Assembly (NCBI GenBank): GCA_017303635.1 | Contig: JAFLCG010000004.1 | Location: 1 to 64,000, forward strand | Direction of reading: 5' to 3' | Length of the DNA: 64,000 nt | Source of the DNA: Anaerolineae bacterium | GTDB taxonomy: Bacteria; Chloroflexota; Anaerolineae; Aggregatilineales; Phototrophicaceae | Notes under the pieces: model-generated | Seen by the model: only the letters and a program-made list of their open reading frames with translations | What the model was told of the DNA's origin: nothing | The model's database searches: none | Position numbers and translations under genes: made by a program | Shown here: positions 36,379-44,977 of the stretch, piece after piece | How the letters are laid out: each line of letters begins with the position of its first letter | Position numbering within the stretch: position 1 is the first letter of the stretch

Positions 36379-37233
36379 TCATTCGTAATCGCGGGCGCAG
36401 CGAAAACCATTGTCCACATCAAAGGCATCGGGTTTCATTCGCCCGCGATAGGGCAAACTCAACAGTTCAGAATACTCAATGAGATAGGAGCCTCCTCGTA
36501 TTACCCGAAAGTCGTCTGAAGTTCGGTCGATTTCAGCTTCACGCCCGTCGTCCGGAACATAGGGATAGGGATCATGTCTGGAATTGACCCATTCCCAGAC
36601 GTTGCCACCCAAATCAACCGCCCCGACCCAGGAACGACCTTCCGGTCGGCTACCAACCTCGGCTGACACACCTTCATGCAGCCAGACGGCATAGTTATCA
36701 TTCCAGTCATTTCCCCAGGGGTTGATCCAGTTATCCGGCCCACGCGCCGCATACTCCCATTCGTGTTCGGCGGGCAAGCGACCGCCACGTAAATTACAGA
36801 AGTCGCGAGCTTCAAACCAGTCTATATTGCTCACGGGCAGTAAGTCACCCTTATCCACTGGTGAATGAGCAGCGTTCCCACCCAGTCGTACAAAATCGCT
36901 CTGTGTAACCTCAGTCATATCGAGCCAGAAAGGCTCATCAAAGCATTGCTGGTGAACAGGTATATCATCGCGGGTGCCGCCCTCGCGGCCCATCTCAAAA
37001 CAACCAACAGGCACAAGGACCATAGAGATACCGTCATCAAATACCTGCTCGACAGGTACCCAATCGTCATTGCTGGTAATCGGGGAAAAACCGGCTTCAG
37101 GTGTAGGTGTAACAGCAGCTTGTTGGATTAGCCTACCTGATGGAAACTGCAATGCTTGAACCCTGAATAAAGTCAAGAATACCGTGCCAAGAGCCAGTAA
37201 CGAGAGTCCTCTGGATAGAAGGTGACGTGCCAT
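36379..37233 (-). CDS. SUMF1/FGE-fold secreted protein without the catalytic cysteines
   Basis: 284 residues from ATG 37233 with GGGAGG upstream. An N-terminal hydrophobic segment (LSLLALGTVFLTLF) suggests export. The FGE-sulfatase fold is clear: FWLDMTEVTQSDFVRL, RLPAEHEWEYAARG, DLGGNVWEWVNSRHDPYPYV (20), VIRGGSYL and NGFRCARD. Aerobic formylglycine enzymes have a Cys pair around the RGGS region; here the positions hold Ser/Tyr/Leu. So it is probably a binding or non-FGE member of the fold. Confidence 0.85.
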   Translation of the reverse strand: MARHLLSRGLSLLALGTVFLTLFRVQALQFPSGRLIQQAAVTPTPEAGFSPITSNDDWVPVEQVFDDGISMVLVPVGCFEMGREGGTRDDIPVHQQCFDEPFWLDMTEVTQSDFVRLGGNAAHSPVDKGDLLPVSNIDWFEARDFCNLRGGRLPAEHEWEYAARGPDNWINPWGNDWNDNYAVWLHEGVSAEVGSRPEGRSWVGAVDLGGNVWEWVNSRHDPYPYVPDDGREAEIDRTSDDFRVIRGGSYLIEYSELLSLPYRGRMKPDAFDVDNGFRCARDYE

Positions 37234-37378
37234 ACCTGCCTCCCAAACTGACAAATGTCCTGGAAGGCATTATCAGATAAAGTCAAAGATGGCACAACTG
37301 GCGCTGTTTTCATACTATCGCTACCATCATGGATAAATACATCTGTACCCACCGGTTTCTTGAGGAGCAGCCACCGCC

Positions 37379-38014
37379 ATGACCACCCCCCGCTGGTTCC
37401 AGATCGCCCAGCGTTTGCAGGCCCTTTCGCAAACCGGGCTATCGTTCGCCCTCAATGACTTCGACCGCGACCGCTATCAGCAGATTGGGGAAATCGCCGT
37501 CGACATGCTGGCACGGGGTTCGGAGATGGATGCCGAGGCCATGCGGGTGATCTTCAACGCGCAGATCGGCTACGCCACACCCAAGATTGATGTGCGAGGC
37601 GTGGTCTTTCATCAGGGCAAGATGCTGCTGGTGCGCGAGCTGCGCGATGACAACCGCTGGACTCTGCCCGGTGGATGGGCCGATGTGGGTGAACCGCCCT
37701 CCCTGGCGACCGAGCGCGAAATTCAGGAAGAAGCCGGTTACAAGGCCAAAGCGGTCAAGCTGCTGGCGCTGTATGACCGCAACAGCCACGATCACCCGGC
37801 CCATATCTTTCACATCTACAAAGTCTTTTTCCGCTGTGAACTGCTGGATGAACAGCAAAATCTGGTCGCCAACATCGAAACAGAAGAAACGGGTTGGTTC
37901 GACGAATCCGAACTACCTTCGTTGGAGCTATCCGTCGGGCGGGTGACGCTGGCGCAATTGCAGCGCTTCTACGCCCACTATCACCATCCTGATTGGCCGA
38001 CCGATTTCGATTAA
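37379..38014 (+). CDS. NUDIX hydrolase with Nudix_N domain
   Basis: 211 residues. Perfect Nudix box from GWADVGEPPSLATEREIQEE to AGY. The N-terminal 65 residues (WFQIAQRLQALSQTGLSFAL) match the Nudix_N hydrolase extension seen in ADP-ribose or nucleoside-diphosphate-linked pyrophosphatases. It hydrolyses an X-linked nucleoside diphosphate; the substrate is not defined. GAGGAGC lies upstream of the ATG. A long perfect hairpin follows the stop. Confidence 0.92.
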   Translation: MTTPRWFQIAQRLQALSQTGLSFALNDFDRDRYQQIGEIAVDMLARGSEMDAEAMRVIFNAQIGYATPKIDVRGVVFHQGKMLLVRELRDDNRWTLPGGWADVGEPPSLATEREIQEEAGYKAKAVKLLALYDRNSHDHPAHIFHIYKVFFRCELLDEQQNLVANIETEETGWFDESELPSLELSVGRVTLAQLQRFYAHYHHPDWPTDFD

Positions 38015-38016
38015 GG

Positions 38017-38056
38017 CAGCAGCGGGCGGACAAAGCGCTTTGTCCGCCCGCTGCTG
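38017..38056. terminator. 40-bp perfect palindrome after the NUDIX gene
   Basis: CAGCAGCGGGCGGACAAAGC is followed directly by its reverse complement, starting 3 bases after the stop codon. No T-run. It separates the convergent NUDIX and DUF2200 genes. Confidence 0.55.
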
Positions 38057-38093
38057 TACACCGCTTTGCGCCTTCGCGGTGAATCGACCTTTT

Positions 38094-38447
38094 TCACATC
38101 TTCCGCAAAATCTTCTCCATCGTTTTGCCCTTGGCTAACTCATCAATGAGTTTGTCCAGATAGCGAATTTCCCGCATGGTGGGTTCTTCGATGTCTTCCA
38201 CACGGACGCCGCATACCACGCCTTTGATCATGGCCCGCGCCGGATTCAGCTGCGGGGCTTCCGCCAAAAACGTCTCCACATCGGTTTGCTTTTCCAGTTG
38301 ATCGGCCAAGCCTTCGGGACTATAACCGGTCAACCAGCCAATGATTTCATCGACTTCGGCTTTCGTGCGACCTTTGCGCTCCGCCTTGGCAACATACTCC
38401 GGATACACCCGGGCGAAGCTCATGGTATAAATCCGATGTTTGGTCAT
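38094..38447 (-). CDS. DUF2200 domain protein
   Basis: 117 residues, the usual DUF2200 length, from ATG 38447 preceded by AGGAGGGG. Motifs [20 protein letters not shown] (20) and [10 protein letters not shown] near the start, then [20 protein letters not shown] (20) and [13 protein letters not shown]. Function unknown. An upstream extension of this frame has no support. Confidence 0.92.
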   Translation of the reverse strand: MTKHRIYTMSFARVYPEYVAKAERKGRTKAEVDEIIGWLTGYSPEGLADQLEKQTDVETFLAEAPQLNPARAMIKGVVCGVRVEDIEEPTMREIRYLDKLIDELAKGKTMEKILRKM

Positions 38448-38514
38448 GATCCCCTCCTGTATATATGACTTCGTCACCCGTTGAGTGCCGTTCAAATCTG
38501 CTATTCCGCTGCGC

Positions 38515-39864
38515 CTAGAGCAACATTTCTTGTGCCGCGCGCAGACCGGACAGATAAGCACCATGGGCAGTACTGAAATAATCTGGTTCAGTGGCCTCAC
38601 CCGCAAAATAGAGCCACTTGCCGACCGGCTGCGCCAGTACCTGCCGGGAGTTGGCGCGGGTACCCACAGGATTAAATGAGTAAGATCCGAGCGCAAAGGG
38701 ATCGGATGCCCAACGTGTGATCTGGTAATCGAGCGGATCAGGGATATCCGGCCCGTAGATCGTTCTCAGCGTTTGCATCGCACTCTCGACAATCTGCGCA
38801 TCCGACCACGACTCGATCTCCCGCCCTCGGTCAGCGGCGTTAAACCCCAGCAGGATGGGCTGGTTCGCCACCCGCATAAAGCTGACCCATTCTGTCCATG
38901 CGCCTGGAACAGCCGGAATATATTCCATCCAGTCCACATCGGTTGGCCAAAATGCCTCTGCGAAACGCAGATAGCATTTGTTCAGTACCCCCATCCCCAG
39001 CGTGTTGATCGCCGTCTGTTTCGCGGTGGGAAGTTCTGGCTCAAAGCGCACACTGCCCGATTGCAATACCCCCAGCGGCAGCGTCACCAACACCTGGTCA
39101 GCCGTGAATGCTGTCCGGTCGGTGACGACCCGAATTGGAGACTCGTCCCAGTAAATCGCCTGGACAACTTGCTCCAGTTCGATTGATAGGCCGCTCGCCA
39201 GATGTTCGGTGATCGTCTGAAAGCCCGCAGCAAACAATGTGTCATCACCGGGGAAGGACTCGGCGGCGTCATACCAGTGTGTGGAGAGCAGTTCTGCGCT
39301 GCCCGCGTATTCCTGCTCAAGATCCCCACTCAGAATAAATTCAAGGTATCGGCGGGTTTCGGGTGAGGAGTTGAGCCGGGCGAGTATTCTATCGGCCACC
39401 TGCCGGATGGAGGCATCATCATCCCGCCCCTGAGCCTGCTTTAAACTCTGCTCAAGGCGACCCCGGAGGCGATCCAACATCGCCTCTTCATCCTCCGATA
39501 GGGGTTCTCCGGCAGTGTTGTAGGTGATGCTGTTCGCATAAGAGGTCGCCAGCCGGTCAGCCAGGATCGTTTCAGCAAGGGCGGTCAAGGGATTCCCCTG
39601 CACCCCGTGTATCCACGTCGCACCCAGGTCAAGCGGCATATCCGTCCAGCGCGTGCTCGTCCAGATGCGGCCCCCGATGCGGTCGCGCGCTTCCAAGACC
39701 GTGACCGCATGCCCCTGTGCTACTAGTTCGCGAGCCGCCGTCAGCCCGGCCAGGCCAGCGCCAATGATAAGTACCTGCTTCGGGTTCGGCTGGGTTGCCG
39801 AAATCCGCCCAACCGAACCCAAAGCCAGGACACCGATCAATCCCAACAACGTACGTCTCTGCAT
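38515..39864 (-). CDS. Flavin monoamine oxidase family protein, exported
   Basis: 449 residues. The N-terminus [19 protein letters not shown] is a signal peptide with twin arginine, so Tat export of the folded flavoprotein is plausible; a tatA gene is present at 59699. FAD motif [20 protein letters not shown] (20) and GGRIWT near residue 66. The C-terminal FAD contact is [20 protein letters not shown] (20). It would oxidise a primary or secondary amine; the substrate is unknown. Confidence 0.9.
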   Translation of the reverse strand: MQRRTLLGLIGVLALGSVGRISATQPNPKQVLIIGAGLAGLTAARELVAQGHAVTVLEARDRIGGRIWTSTRWTDMPLDLGATWIHGVQGNPLTALAETILADRLATSYANSITYNTAGEPLSEDEEAMLDRLRGRLEQSLKQAQGRDDDASIRQVADRILARLNSSPETRRYLEFILSGDLEQEYAGSAELLSTHWYDAAESFPGDDTLFAAGFQTITEHLASGLSIELEQVVQAIYWDESPIRVVTDRTAFTADQVLVTLPLGVLQSGSVRFEPELPTAKQTAINTLGMGVLNKCYLRFAEAFWPTDVDWMEYIPAVPGAWTEWVSFMRVANQPILLGFNAADRGREIESWSDAQIVESAMQTLRTIYGPDIPDPLDYQITRWASDPFALGSYSFNPVGTRANSRQVLAQPVGKWLYFAGEATEPDYFSTAHGAYLSGLRAAQEMLL

Positions 39865-39897
39865 CAGACCACTCCAGAACCATCGGCACGACTGTAT

Positions 39898-40281
39898 TTA
39901 TTTCTTGCGCTTGCTGGCTTTTTTCGCCGCCGCTTTTTGCTGATTCTCGGCTACCCGGTATTCGACCATGCGCGTGATTAGGTCCAACGGCAGCGGTTGG
40001 TCATGCGGGAACTGAGCCGATCCTTTAGCGACCTTATAGGGGGCGAGTTCCGCTTCAAAGCCGGTGATACCGCTGGGGGTTGGATAGAATCCGATATGCC
40101 CTTTGTAACCGGCAAAATGCACCAGATTCCCTTCCAGGTAAAAGGTTGGCATCTGGTAGCTGATCTTCTCGGTGGCTTCTGGCGCGGCAGCCTTGATGGT
40201 CGCGCGCACTGTTTCCAGGCGCTGCCGCACCTCCTCCGGGAAGACCGCAATATACTCGTCAATCGTCGTGAACTTATCCAT
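39898..40281 (-). CDS. DUF1801 (YdhG-like) protein
   Basis: 127 residues from the ATG at 40281 (GGAG 8 bases upstream); ATG 40287 is the alternative. Motifs TIDEYIAVFPEEVRQRLETV (20), EKISYQMPTFYLEGNLVHFA (20) and GHIGFYPTPSGI identify the DUF1801 fold (frataxin-like YdhG relatives). The C-terminus is lysine-rich. Start lies just after the stop of the upstream gene, suggesting an operon with 40284 and 40979. Confidence 0.9.
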   Translation of the reverse strand: MDKFTTIDEYIAVFPEEVRQRLETVRATIKAAAPEATEKISYQMPTFYLEGNLVHFAGYKGHIGFYPTPSGITGFEAELAPYKVAKGSAQFPHDQPLPLDLITRMVEYRVAENQQKAAAKKASKRKK

Positions 40282-40283
40282 TG

Positions 40284-40982
40284 TCATCGCTCCAATCGTC
40301 GCAGCCCATTCACAAGATCTGCTGGCAGGGGGTGGCGGGCCAGCGAGTTGAGCCACAGGTGTTGCAGCCCACCTTGCCACAGCACCACCCCACTCAACTG
40401 CCGGTAACATTTAAGAAAATCAACGGCATTCTGAAAACCCCGCCGGGTGAAATAATCTTCCTGCTTGCGTTCCGCCAGTTGCCGCAGCCTGACCGTTGCC
40501 TCGGTGAAGTCATCGGTATCCAGCGCCCGCTCCCCGTACAACCACAGCATATTCATCATGCTCGGCGGCATCTGACCGACCTTGTCACACAGCACGTTCA
40601 TCAGTTTGCTGATCCGCGCTTCGGGATCGGAGTCGTTCAGGTCACGACTGCGGATGCGCCGAACTTCCACATTGAAGAGGGTATGGGTCTTGAAGGTAAC
40701 GGTGAAATCCGGCCCACGCTGCCTGGCGGCTGTATAGGTTTCATAGGCGAGCGTGAAGCGCTCTTCCCGCAGCAGGATTTCGGCGGTCGCCAGTTCGGCC
40801 CGCAGGTCGAGCAGACCGCCATCTGCGGGAGCATGTTTGATCTTGGTGCGGATCTTATCTCGGTAGGTGGTCACAAACGTCTGGAACCGGCGTGACCCGC
40901 GCAGCCAACCTTCCACTTCCGTGGAGAGTTCGGAGGGTTTCCCTTCAAAGAGGTGGTCGAGCAGGTCATCCAGCGCGGTCAT
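40284..40982 (-). CDS. Putative PD-(D/E)xK-like protein
   Basis: 232 residues. A central stretch has a helix AELATAEILLREERFTLAYE (20), then RGPDFTVTF and FNVEVRRIRSRD. This order (E in helix, PDF, hydrophobic-E-V-R) resembles the PD-(D/E)xK nuclease core with the lysine replaced by arginine. No named family is recognised, so function is tentative. Its ATG overlaps the stop of the lipoprotein gene by 4 bases. Confidence 0.7.
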   Translation of the reverse strand: MTALDDLLDHLFEGKPSELSTEVEGWLRGSRRFQTFVTTYRDKIRTKIKHAPADGGLLDLRAELATAEILLREERFTLAYETYTAARQRGPDFTVTFKTHTLFNVEVRRIRSRDLNDSDPEARISKLMNVLCDKVGQMPPSMMNMLWLYGERALDTDDFTEATVRLRQLAERKQEDYFTRRGFQNAVDFLKCYRQLSGVVLWQGGLQHLWLNSLARHPLPADLVNGLRRLER

Positions 40983-41947
40983 GACGTGGGCGTATTGGTT
41001 GCCAGGGGAAGCGGTGCCGCGCCCCCAACTGGTGACGGCGTGGCCGTAATCACATCCGGCACGCGGAAGCGCACCCCAGCAATGATCGCTTGCGCTTCGG
41101 CACTGGCCTGATAGTACGGTTCCAGATTGACGTTATCCATCACCGCCGCACCTTCAAAATAGGCGTAAAAAACAAAGTTCAGGTCTTTTTCCTGCACCCC
41201 GGCGAAGAATCCGCGGGTCGGCAACATGTCGGGGTCGGGGCAATCCACCGCCGAGAAAATTGTGCCGATGCCGTCCTTGCCGCCCACCACATAGGGACGG
41301 CGCAGGTCCGTGCTGATATTGCAGCCTTCTTCGATCACCGCTGCCCGCAGCAACCGCAGCCCATCCGACCACAGGTCAATGATCGGGGTCGCGTTGGCGG
41401 GTACTACCAGTTGCCCGGTCATGGGGTCGAGCGCTACCGGCATGGGTGTGCCGTCTTCCGGCAGCGGATTGATGGCATTGGGGAAGCCCCACAGCAGCAC
41501 CAGCGTCCCCGTCCCGCCTGTGACCGGCCCGCGCCAGACGGCCAGCGGCACCGGGCGCAATTCGCCCATGTCCTGCAGCAGCATCACGTCATAGCCGACC
41601 GTTTCCCAACCGGCAGGCAGGGTAATATCCAGCGGCGGTTCGACACGCTGCCCGGTCAGTGGCTCGATGGTGATGACCACCGGCGTTTGGGTTGAAGTCA
41701 GGGTGATCCCGGCAGGTGGTGTCAGCGTGGCGGGGGCGGTAGCCGTGGGAGCCAGCGCGGTCAGCGTGGCGATGAGCGCCTCCGGGTTGGGAGTCGCTGA
41801 ATTGGGCAAGGTCGGCACCGGCGTGAAGCTCGATGCACTCGGCGCGGGCGTGGAAGCTGCCGGCCCACAGGCTGCCATCAAACCGAGCAGCAGCGCCGCC
41901 ACACCCATCCGCACCGGACTCAATTTCCTGCCAATAGCCTTGACCAT
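40979..41947 (-). CDS. Secreted lipoprotein, Thr/Pro-rich
   Basis: 322 residues from ATG 41947. A positively charged start and hydrophobic stretch end in lipobox LMAAC with C27 as lipid-anchored residue, followed by a Ser/Pro/Thr-rich linker (27-75). The folded part includes ITIEPLTGQRVEPPLDITLP (20) and a C-terminus ending LPLATNTPTS. It should be attached to the outer face of the cell membrane. Function is unknown. Overlaps the next gene by 4 bases. Confidence 0.8.
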   Translation of the reverse strand: MVKAIGRKLSPVRMGVAALLLGLMAACGPAASTPAPSASSFTPVPTLPNSATPNPEALIATLTALAPTATAPATLTPPAGITLTSTQTPVVITIEPLTGQRVEPPLDITLPAGWETVGYDVMLLQDMGELRPVPLAVWRGPVTGGTGTLVLLWGFPNAINPLPEDGTPMPVALDPMTGQLVVPANATPIIDLWSDGLRLLRAAVIEEGCNISTDLRRPYVVGGKDGIGTIFSAVDCPDPDMLPTRGFFAGVQEKDLNFVFYAYFEGAAVMDNVNLEPYYQASAEAQAIIAGVRFRVPDVITATPSPVGGAAPLPLATNTPTS

Positions 41948-42015
41948 GCCTGCCCCGCTCTCGAATACGCCAATACCATGGCAAGTGTACATGGCGCTCT
42001 AGTGGAGAACAAACC

Positions 42016-42029
42016 GGAACATATGTTCC
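42016..42029. promoter_or_regulatory. GGAACATATGTTCC palindrome
   Basis: Exact 14-bp copy of the core at 2206-2235 and 59197-59224, without the full A/T flanks. It lies 69 bases upstream of the lipoprotein start at 41947. Confidence 0.5.
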
Positions 42030-42227
42030 ATTTTAGCGCAATCATCCAGACTATGCTATAGACAGGAAGAAGCCAGCCGTTGCCATGGATCGACTGGCAT
42101 AAACATTGCTTCCTCCATGTCTTTGCGATAAAAGCCGTTCCAGCGAGCGAATATACAGGCGTAGACACCCCTCCATTCACGCTTGGTAAAATACCAGCTT
42201 TCACTATGGACTCTGGAATAATCTACC

Positions 42228-42860
42228 ATGACCACACCCACGATCCGCGACGCCTATACCGCCTGGTCGACCATCTACGATCTCGACCACAATTCCACCC
42301 GCGACCTCGATCATATTGTCGTCCAGCAGATACTGGGCCCCAACCGCTACGGCACCATCCTCGAATTGGGCTGTGGTACCGGCAAGAATTCGGCCCTGCT
42401 GCGGCAGATCAGCCAGCAGCACTATGCATTTGATTTCTCGCCGGGGATGCTGGCGCAAGCGCGTTCCAAGCCCGGTCTGACTGAGGCCCGCTTCAGTCTG
42501 GCGGATCTGATCGGCCCCTGGCCCATCGCCCCGGCTTGCGCCGACCTCATCACCTTTAATCTGGTGCTGGAACACATTCCGGACTTGAACCACATCTTCC
42601 GGGAAGCCCGCCGCGTGTTGCGACCGGGGGGACAGGTCTTCCTGTGTGAATTACATCCGTTCAAGCAGTATCAGGGTAAGCAGGCCGTTTTCCAGCAGGG
42701 CGATCAGGAAATCCCGGTCACGGCCTATCTCCATCACCTGAGCGACTTCACCCAGGCGGCCGAGTCAGCGGGCTTCCGGCTCGACCACTTCGCCGAGTGG
42801 TGGGTGGATGCCGATCACACCGTCCCGCCCCGCCTGGCCTCCATGCGGTTTAGCCCATAA
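42228..42860 (+). CDS. Class I SAM-dependent methyltransferase
   Basis: 210 residues. SAM motif I ILELGCGTGKNSALL near residue 44, then motif II-like ADLITFNLVLEHIPDLNHIF (20) and post-motif RRVLRPGGQVFLCELHP. Methyl acceptor unknown. An intrinsic terminator follows directly. Confidence 0.9.
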   Translation: MTTPTIRDAYTAWSTIYDLDHNSTRDLDHIVVQQILGPNRYGTILELGCGTGKNSALLRQISQQHYAFDFSPGMLAQARSKPGLTEARFSLADLIGPWPIAPACADLITFNLVLEHIPDLNHIFREARRVLRPGGQVFLCELHPFKQYQGKQAVFQQGDQEIPVTAYLHHLSDFTQAAESAGFRLDHFAEWWVDADHTVPPRLASMRFSP

Positions 42861-42861
42861 A

Positions 42862-42893
42862 AAAACAGGTGGGCATCTCGCCTCACCTGTTTT
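42862..42893 (+). terminator. Intrinsic terminator of the methyltransferase gene
   Basis: AAAACAGGTG pairs with CACCTGTTTT around a 12-base loop that can pair further (GGC/GCC), ending in TTTT. Confidence 0.8.
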
Positions 42894-42902
42894 CAATCAA
42901 TT

Positions 42903-42983
42903 AGGACTTACGCAGAGGCAGGGGAAATCCAGCGGGCGCACAGCCGTGCGCCCCTACCAAATACGCTGTTTTGCGTAAGTCCT
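42903..42983. repeat. 81-bp element with AGGACTTACGCA inverted ends and inner REP
   Basis: AGGACTTACGCA at 42903-42914 and its exact complement at 42972-42983 flank a GTAG-type REP hairpin (42934-42957, minus strand). A second element of the same plan is at 54358-54435. Confidence 0.75.
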
Positions 42984-42993
42984 GTCAATCTAC

Positions 42994-44709
42994 TTACCGA
43001 TTGATCTCACACCCATACGGATAGCATGGATCATAAGTAGCTTCCGGAGTCACCACCGGGGTCGGAGTCGGCGAAGGCGCCAGCGGCCCCTGCGGTTGAC
43101 GCGGAATCTGGAATGGTCCCGAACTGCAGGCCACCCCACCGTTCGGCCCCAGTGCCTGAATATCCCAGGCGAAGGTGAAGCCAAAGCCTGTGTTCTCCAC
43201 CGTGATCGGTGCGCTCAGGTTGGTCGTGCCAGCCGGGGCGCTGAAGCTAGTCATCAGTTGACCGCCACGTTCATCCACGTTGTACACATTGATACGGTAG
43301 CCAGTCGCGCCCGGTGCCGCATCCCAGTAGAAAGTATTGTTCCCATAAGCCAAGCCATCCAGAGGTGACGTGCCCCGGAAAGGTGTACAGTCCACTGCTG
43401 CGGTCGACGTGTTGGGATTATCCGACGGGGGGACTGGAACCACGGTCGGCAGCGGCTCATTGGCCCCGCACGGGATCGTCAGGGTCACCCCCAGCGGCAG
43501 GATATTGGGATCCGTCAGGCCGTTGGCCTGCATGATCGACCCCATGCCGGTATTGAAGCGGCGGCTGAGCCCGAAGAGCGTATCCCCACGAGCGACTGTA
43601 TATCGCAGGCTCAGGCCAGGGACACATTCAGCCACTTCCTCTACATCGAAGCCCAGTTCTTCGTAGGTCGCCAGCACCGCCTGTTCGGTGAAGACGAAAT
43701 CTTCATCGGTCAGTTCCGGCTCCGTCCAACCACATTCCTCACCGACCACCAGTTCGCCGTCCTGTTCGACCACGCAGCGGGTGGAGGTATAACCGGCAGG
43801 CAAGACGGTCTCAAAGGGTGTACCGGCATCCAGTACCACCCGGCCCTCAACCACCGTGATCCGCATGACGTTACCCGGCGGCAAGATCTGCATGATGATG
43901 AGCGAACCCAGGCGGATATTGGCGCCATTCGCGTTCAGGTCAACCGTCATGCCCTGCGGGCTGCGGATGGCAACCACACTGGGCGCTTCCACACACTGCG
44001 GATCCCCCAGGCCCGTGCGGAAGGTAAAAGCCTGCATCGGCCCAAATCGTTGTTCCCCTTCCAGCGGCAGTTGATCGAACGTTGGGTTCGGGCTGACCGC
44101 CGCCCGTTCCAACCAACCGGGGCCAGTCGGCGGCAGCACACGCAGCCACTCACCATCCGCACTGCGGGCGTCAACCTCCAGTACCGTGCCACCGGGAATG
44201 GCAGCGATGACCGCACTCTCGAGCGAACCAGACTCACGCAGGTCAGTCCCGGCGCTGGTGATGGCCGTCAGCACACCAGGGTTCGCCTCCGCCGGGTCAA
44301 CCCCGTTCTCCACCGAGGCATCGCCCAGCAGCAGGAAAGTCACTGCCTGACCGGGCAGCGCACCGGGAATATTGGCCTGCACGCTGAGAACAGCTACGCC
44401 CCATTCCTGGCTGGTCAAGTCGAGCGGAGCCGTCTGAATAGATTGTAAAATGGCGAGTTCAGTCTTATCGGATGCCCTGCTGAAGAAGCCATCCGGTACT
44501 GGCTGAGAAAAGGTTGAGGAAATATTGTTGAATCCGTAGCAGGCGCTGTTACGCCCTAGCCCAGCACAGTTCTGTTCCAGGGTATCCAGCGCTTGCTGGA
44601 CAATGACCGGACACAGGTTCTGATCCTGCTGCGCGGCGCTGGGCAGGCTGGCCCCAATGGGCAGCAAGATCAGCAAGAGAGTCAGGAGTCGAAACGGCCA
44701 ACGCTGCAT
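42994..44709 (-). CDS. Secreted LysM-domain protein
   Basis: 571 residues with a signal peptide (LLTLLLILLPIGASLPSAA, cleavage near residue 26). A middle part (165-205) resembles an SH3-like segment ending GPGWLERAAV, and 245-300 a FecR-like beta-rich region. LysM spans about 369-413 (RYTVARGDTLFGLSRRFN, then GVTLTIPCG). After a Pro/Thr-rich linker a fibronectin-III-like stretch (LAYGNNTFYWDAAPGATGYR, 20) precedes a Cys-containing tail. LysM binds N-acetylglucosamine polymers, so a cell-wall or surface role is likely. Confidence 0.88.
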   Translation of the reverse strand: MQRWPFRLLTLLLILLPIGASLPSAAQQDQNLCPVIVQQALDTLEQNCAGLGRNSACYGFNNISSTFSQPVPDGFFSRASDKTELAILQSIQTAPLDLTSQEWGVAVLSVQANIPGALPGQAVTFLLLGDASVENGVDPAEANPGVLTAITSAGTDLRESGSLESAVIAAIPGGTVLEVDARSADGEWLRVLPPTGPGWLERAAVSPNPTFDQLPLEGEQRFGPMQAFTFRTGLGDPQCVEAPSVVAIRSPQGMTVDLNANGANIRLGSLIIMQILPPGNVMRITVVEGRVVLDAGTPFETVLPAGYTSTRCVVEQDGELVVGEECGWTEPELTDEDFVFTEQAVLATYEELGFDVEEVAECVPGLSLRYTVARGDTLFGLSRRFNTGMGSIMQANGLTDPNILPLGVTLTIPCGANEPLPTVVPVPPSDNPNTSTAAVDCTPFRGTSPLDGLAYGNNTFYWDAAPGATGYRINVYNVDERGGQLMTSFSAPAGTTNLSAPITVENTGFGFTFAWDIQALGPNGGVACSSGPFQIPRQPQGPLAPSPTPTPVVTPEATYDPCYPYGCEINR

Positions 44710-44977
44710 GAGTAAACCTCCAACAATGAATCATCCGTGATGTTACACTTTTGAAATGAGTGTATAACCATAAAAATAACAGGTAGCTTGCATGGCCGCT
44801 GCGCACAGCAGGGACCACGTGGTAAAATACAGGCTATGTTTAATAAGTATTCCTCGCACATAGTGCAAGTCCTCTAAGCCGGGACCTCAACAACCCGGCG
44901 CGATGCTCAAGCTGGCTTTCCTGGCCCGCTCGGTTTTGTTTTCCATACCTGACCTGCATCACAAGGACTTAACTACT

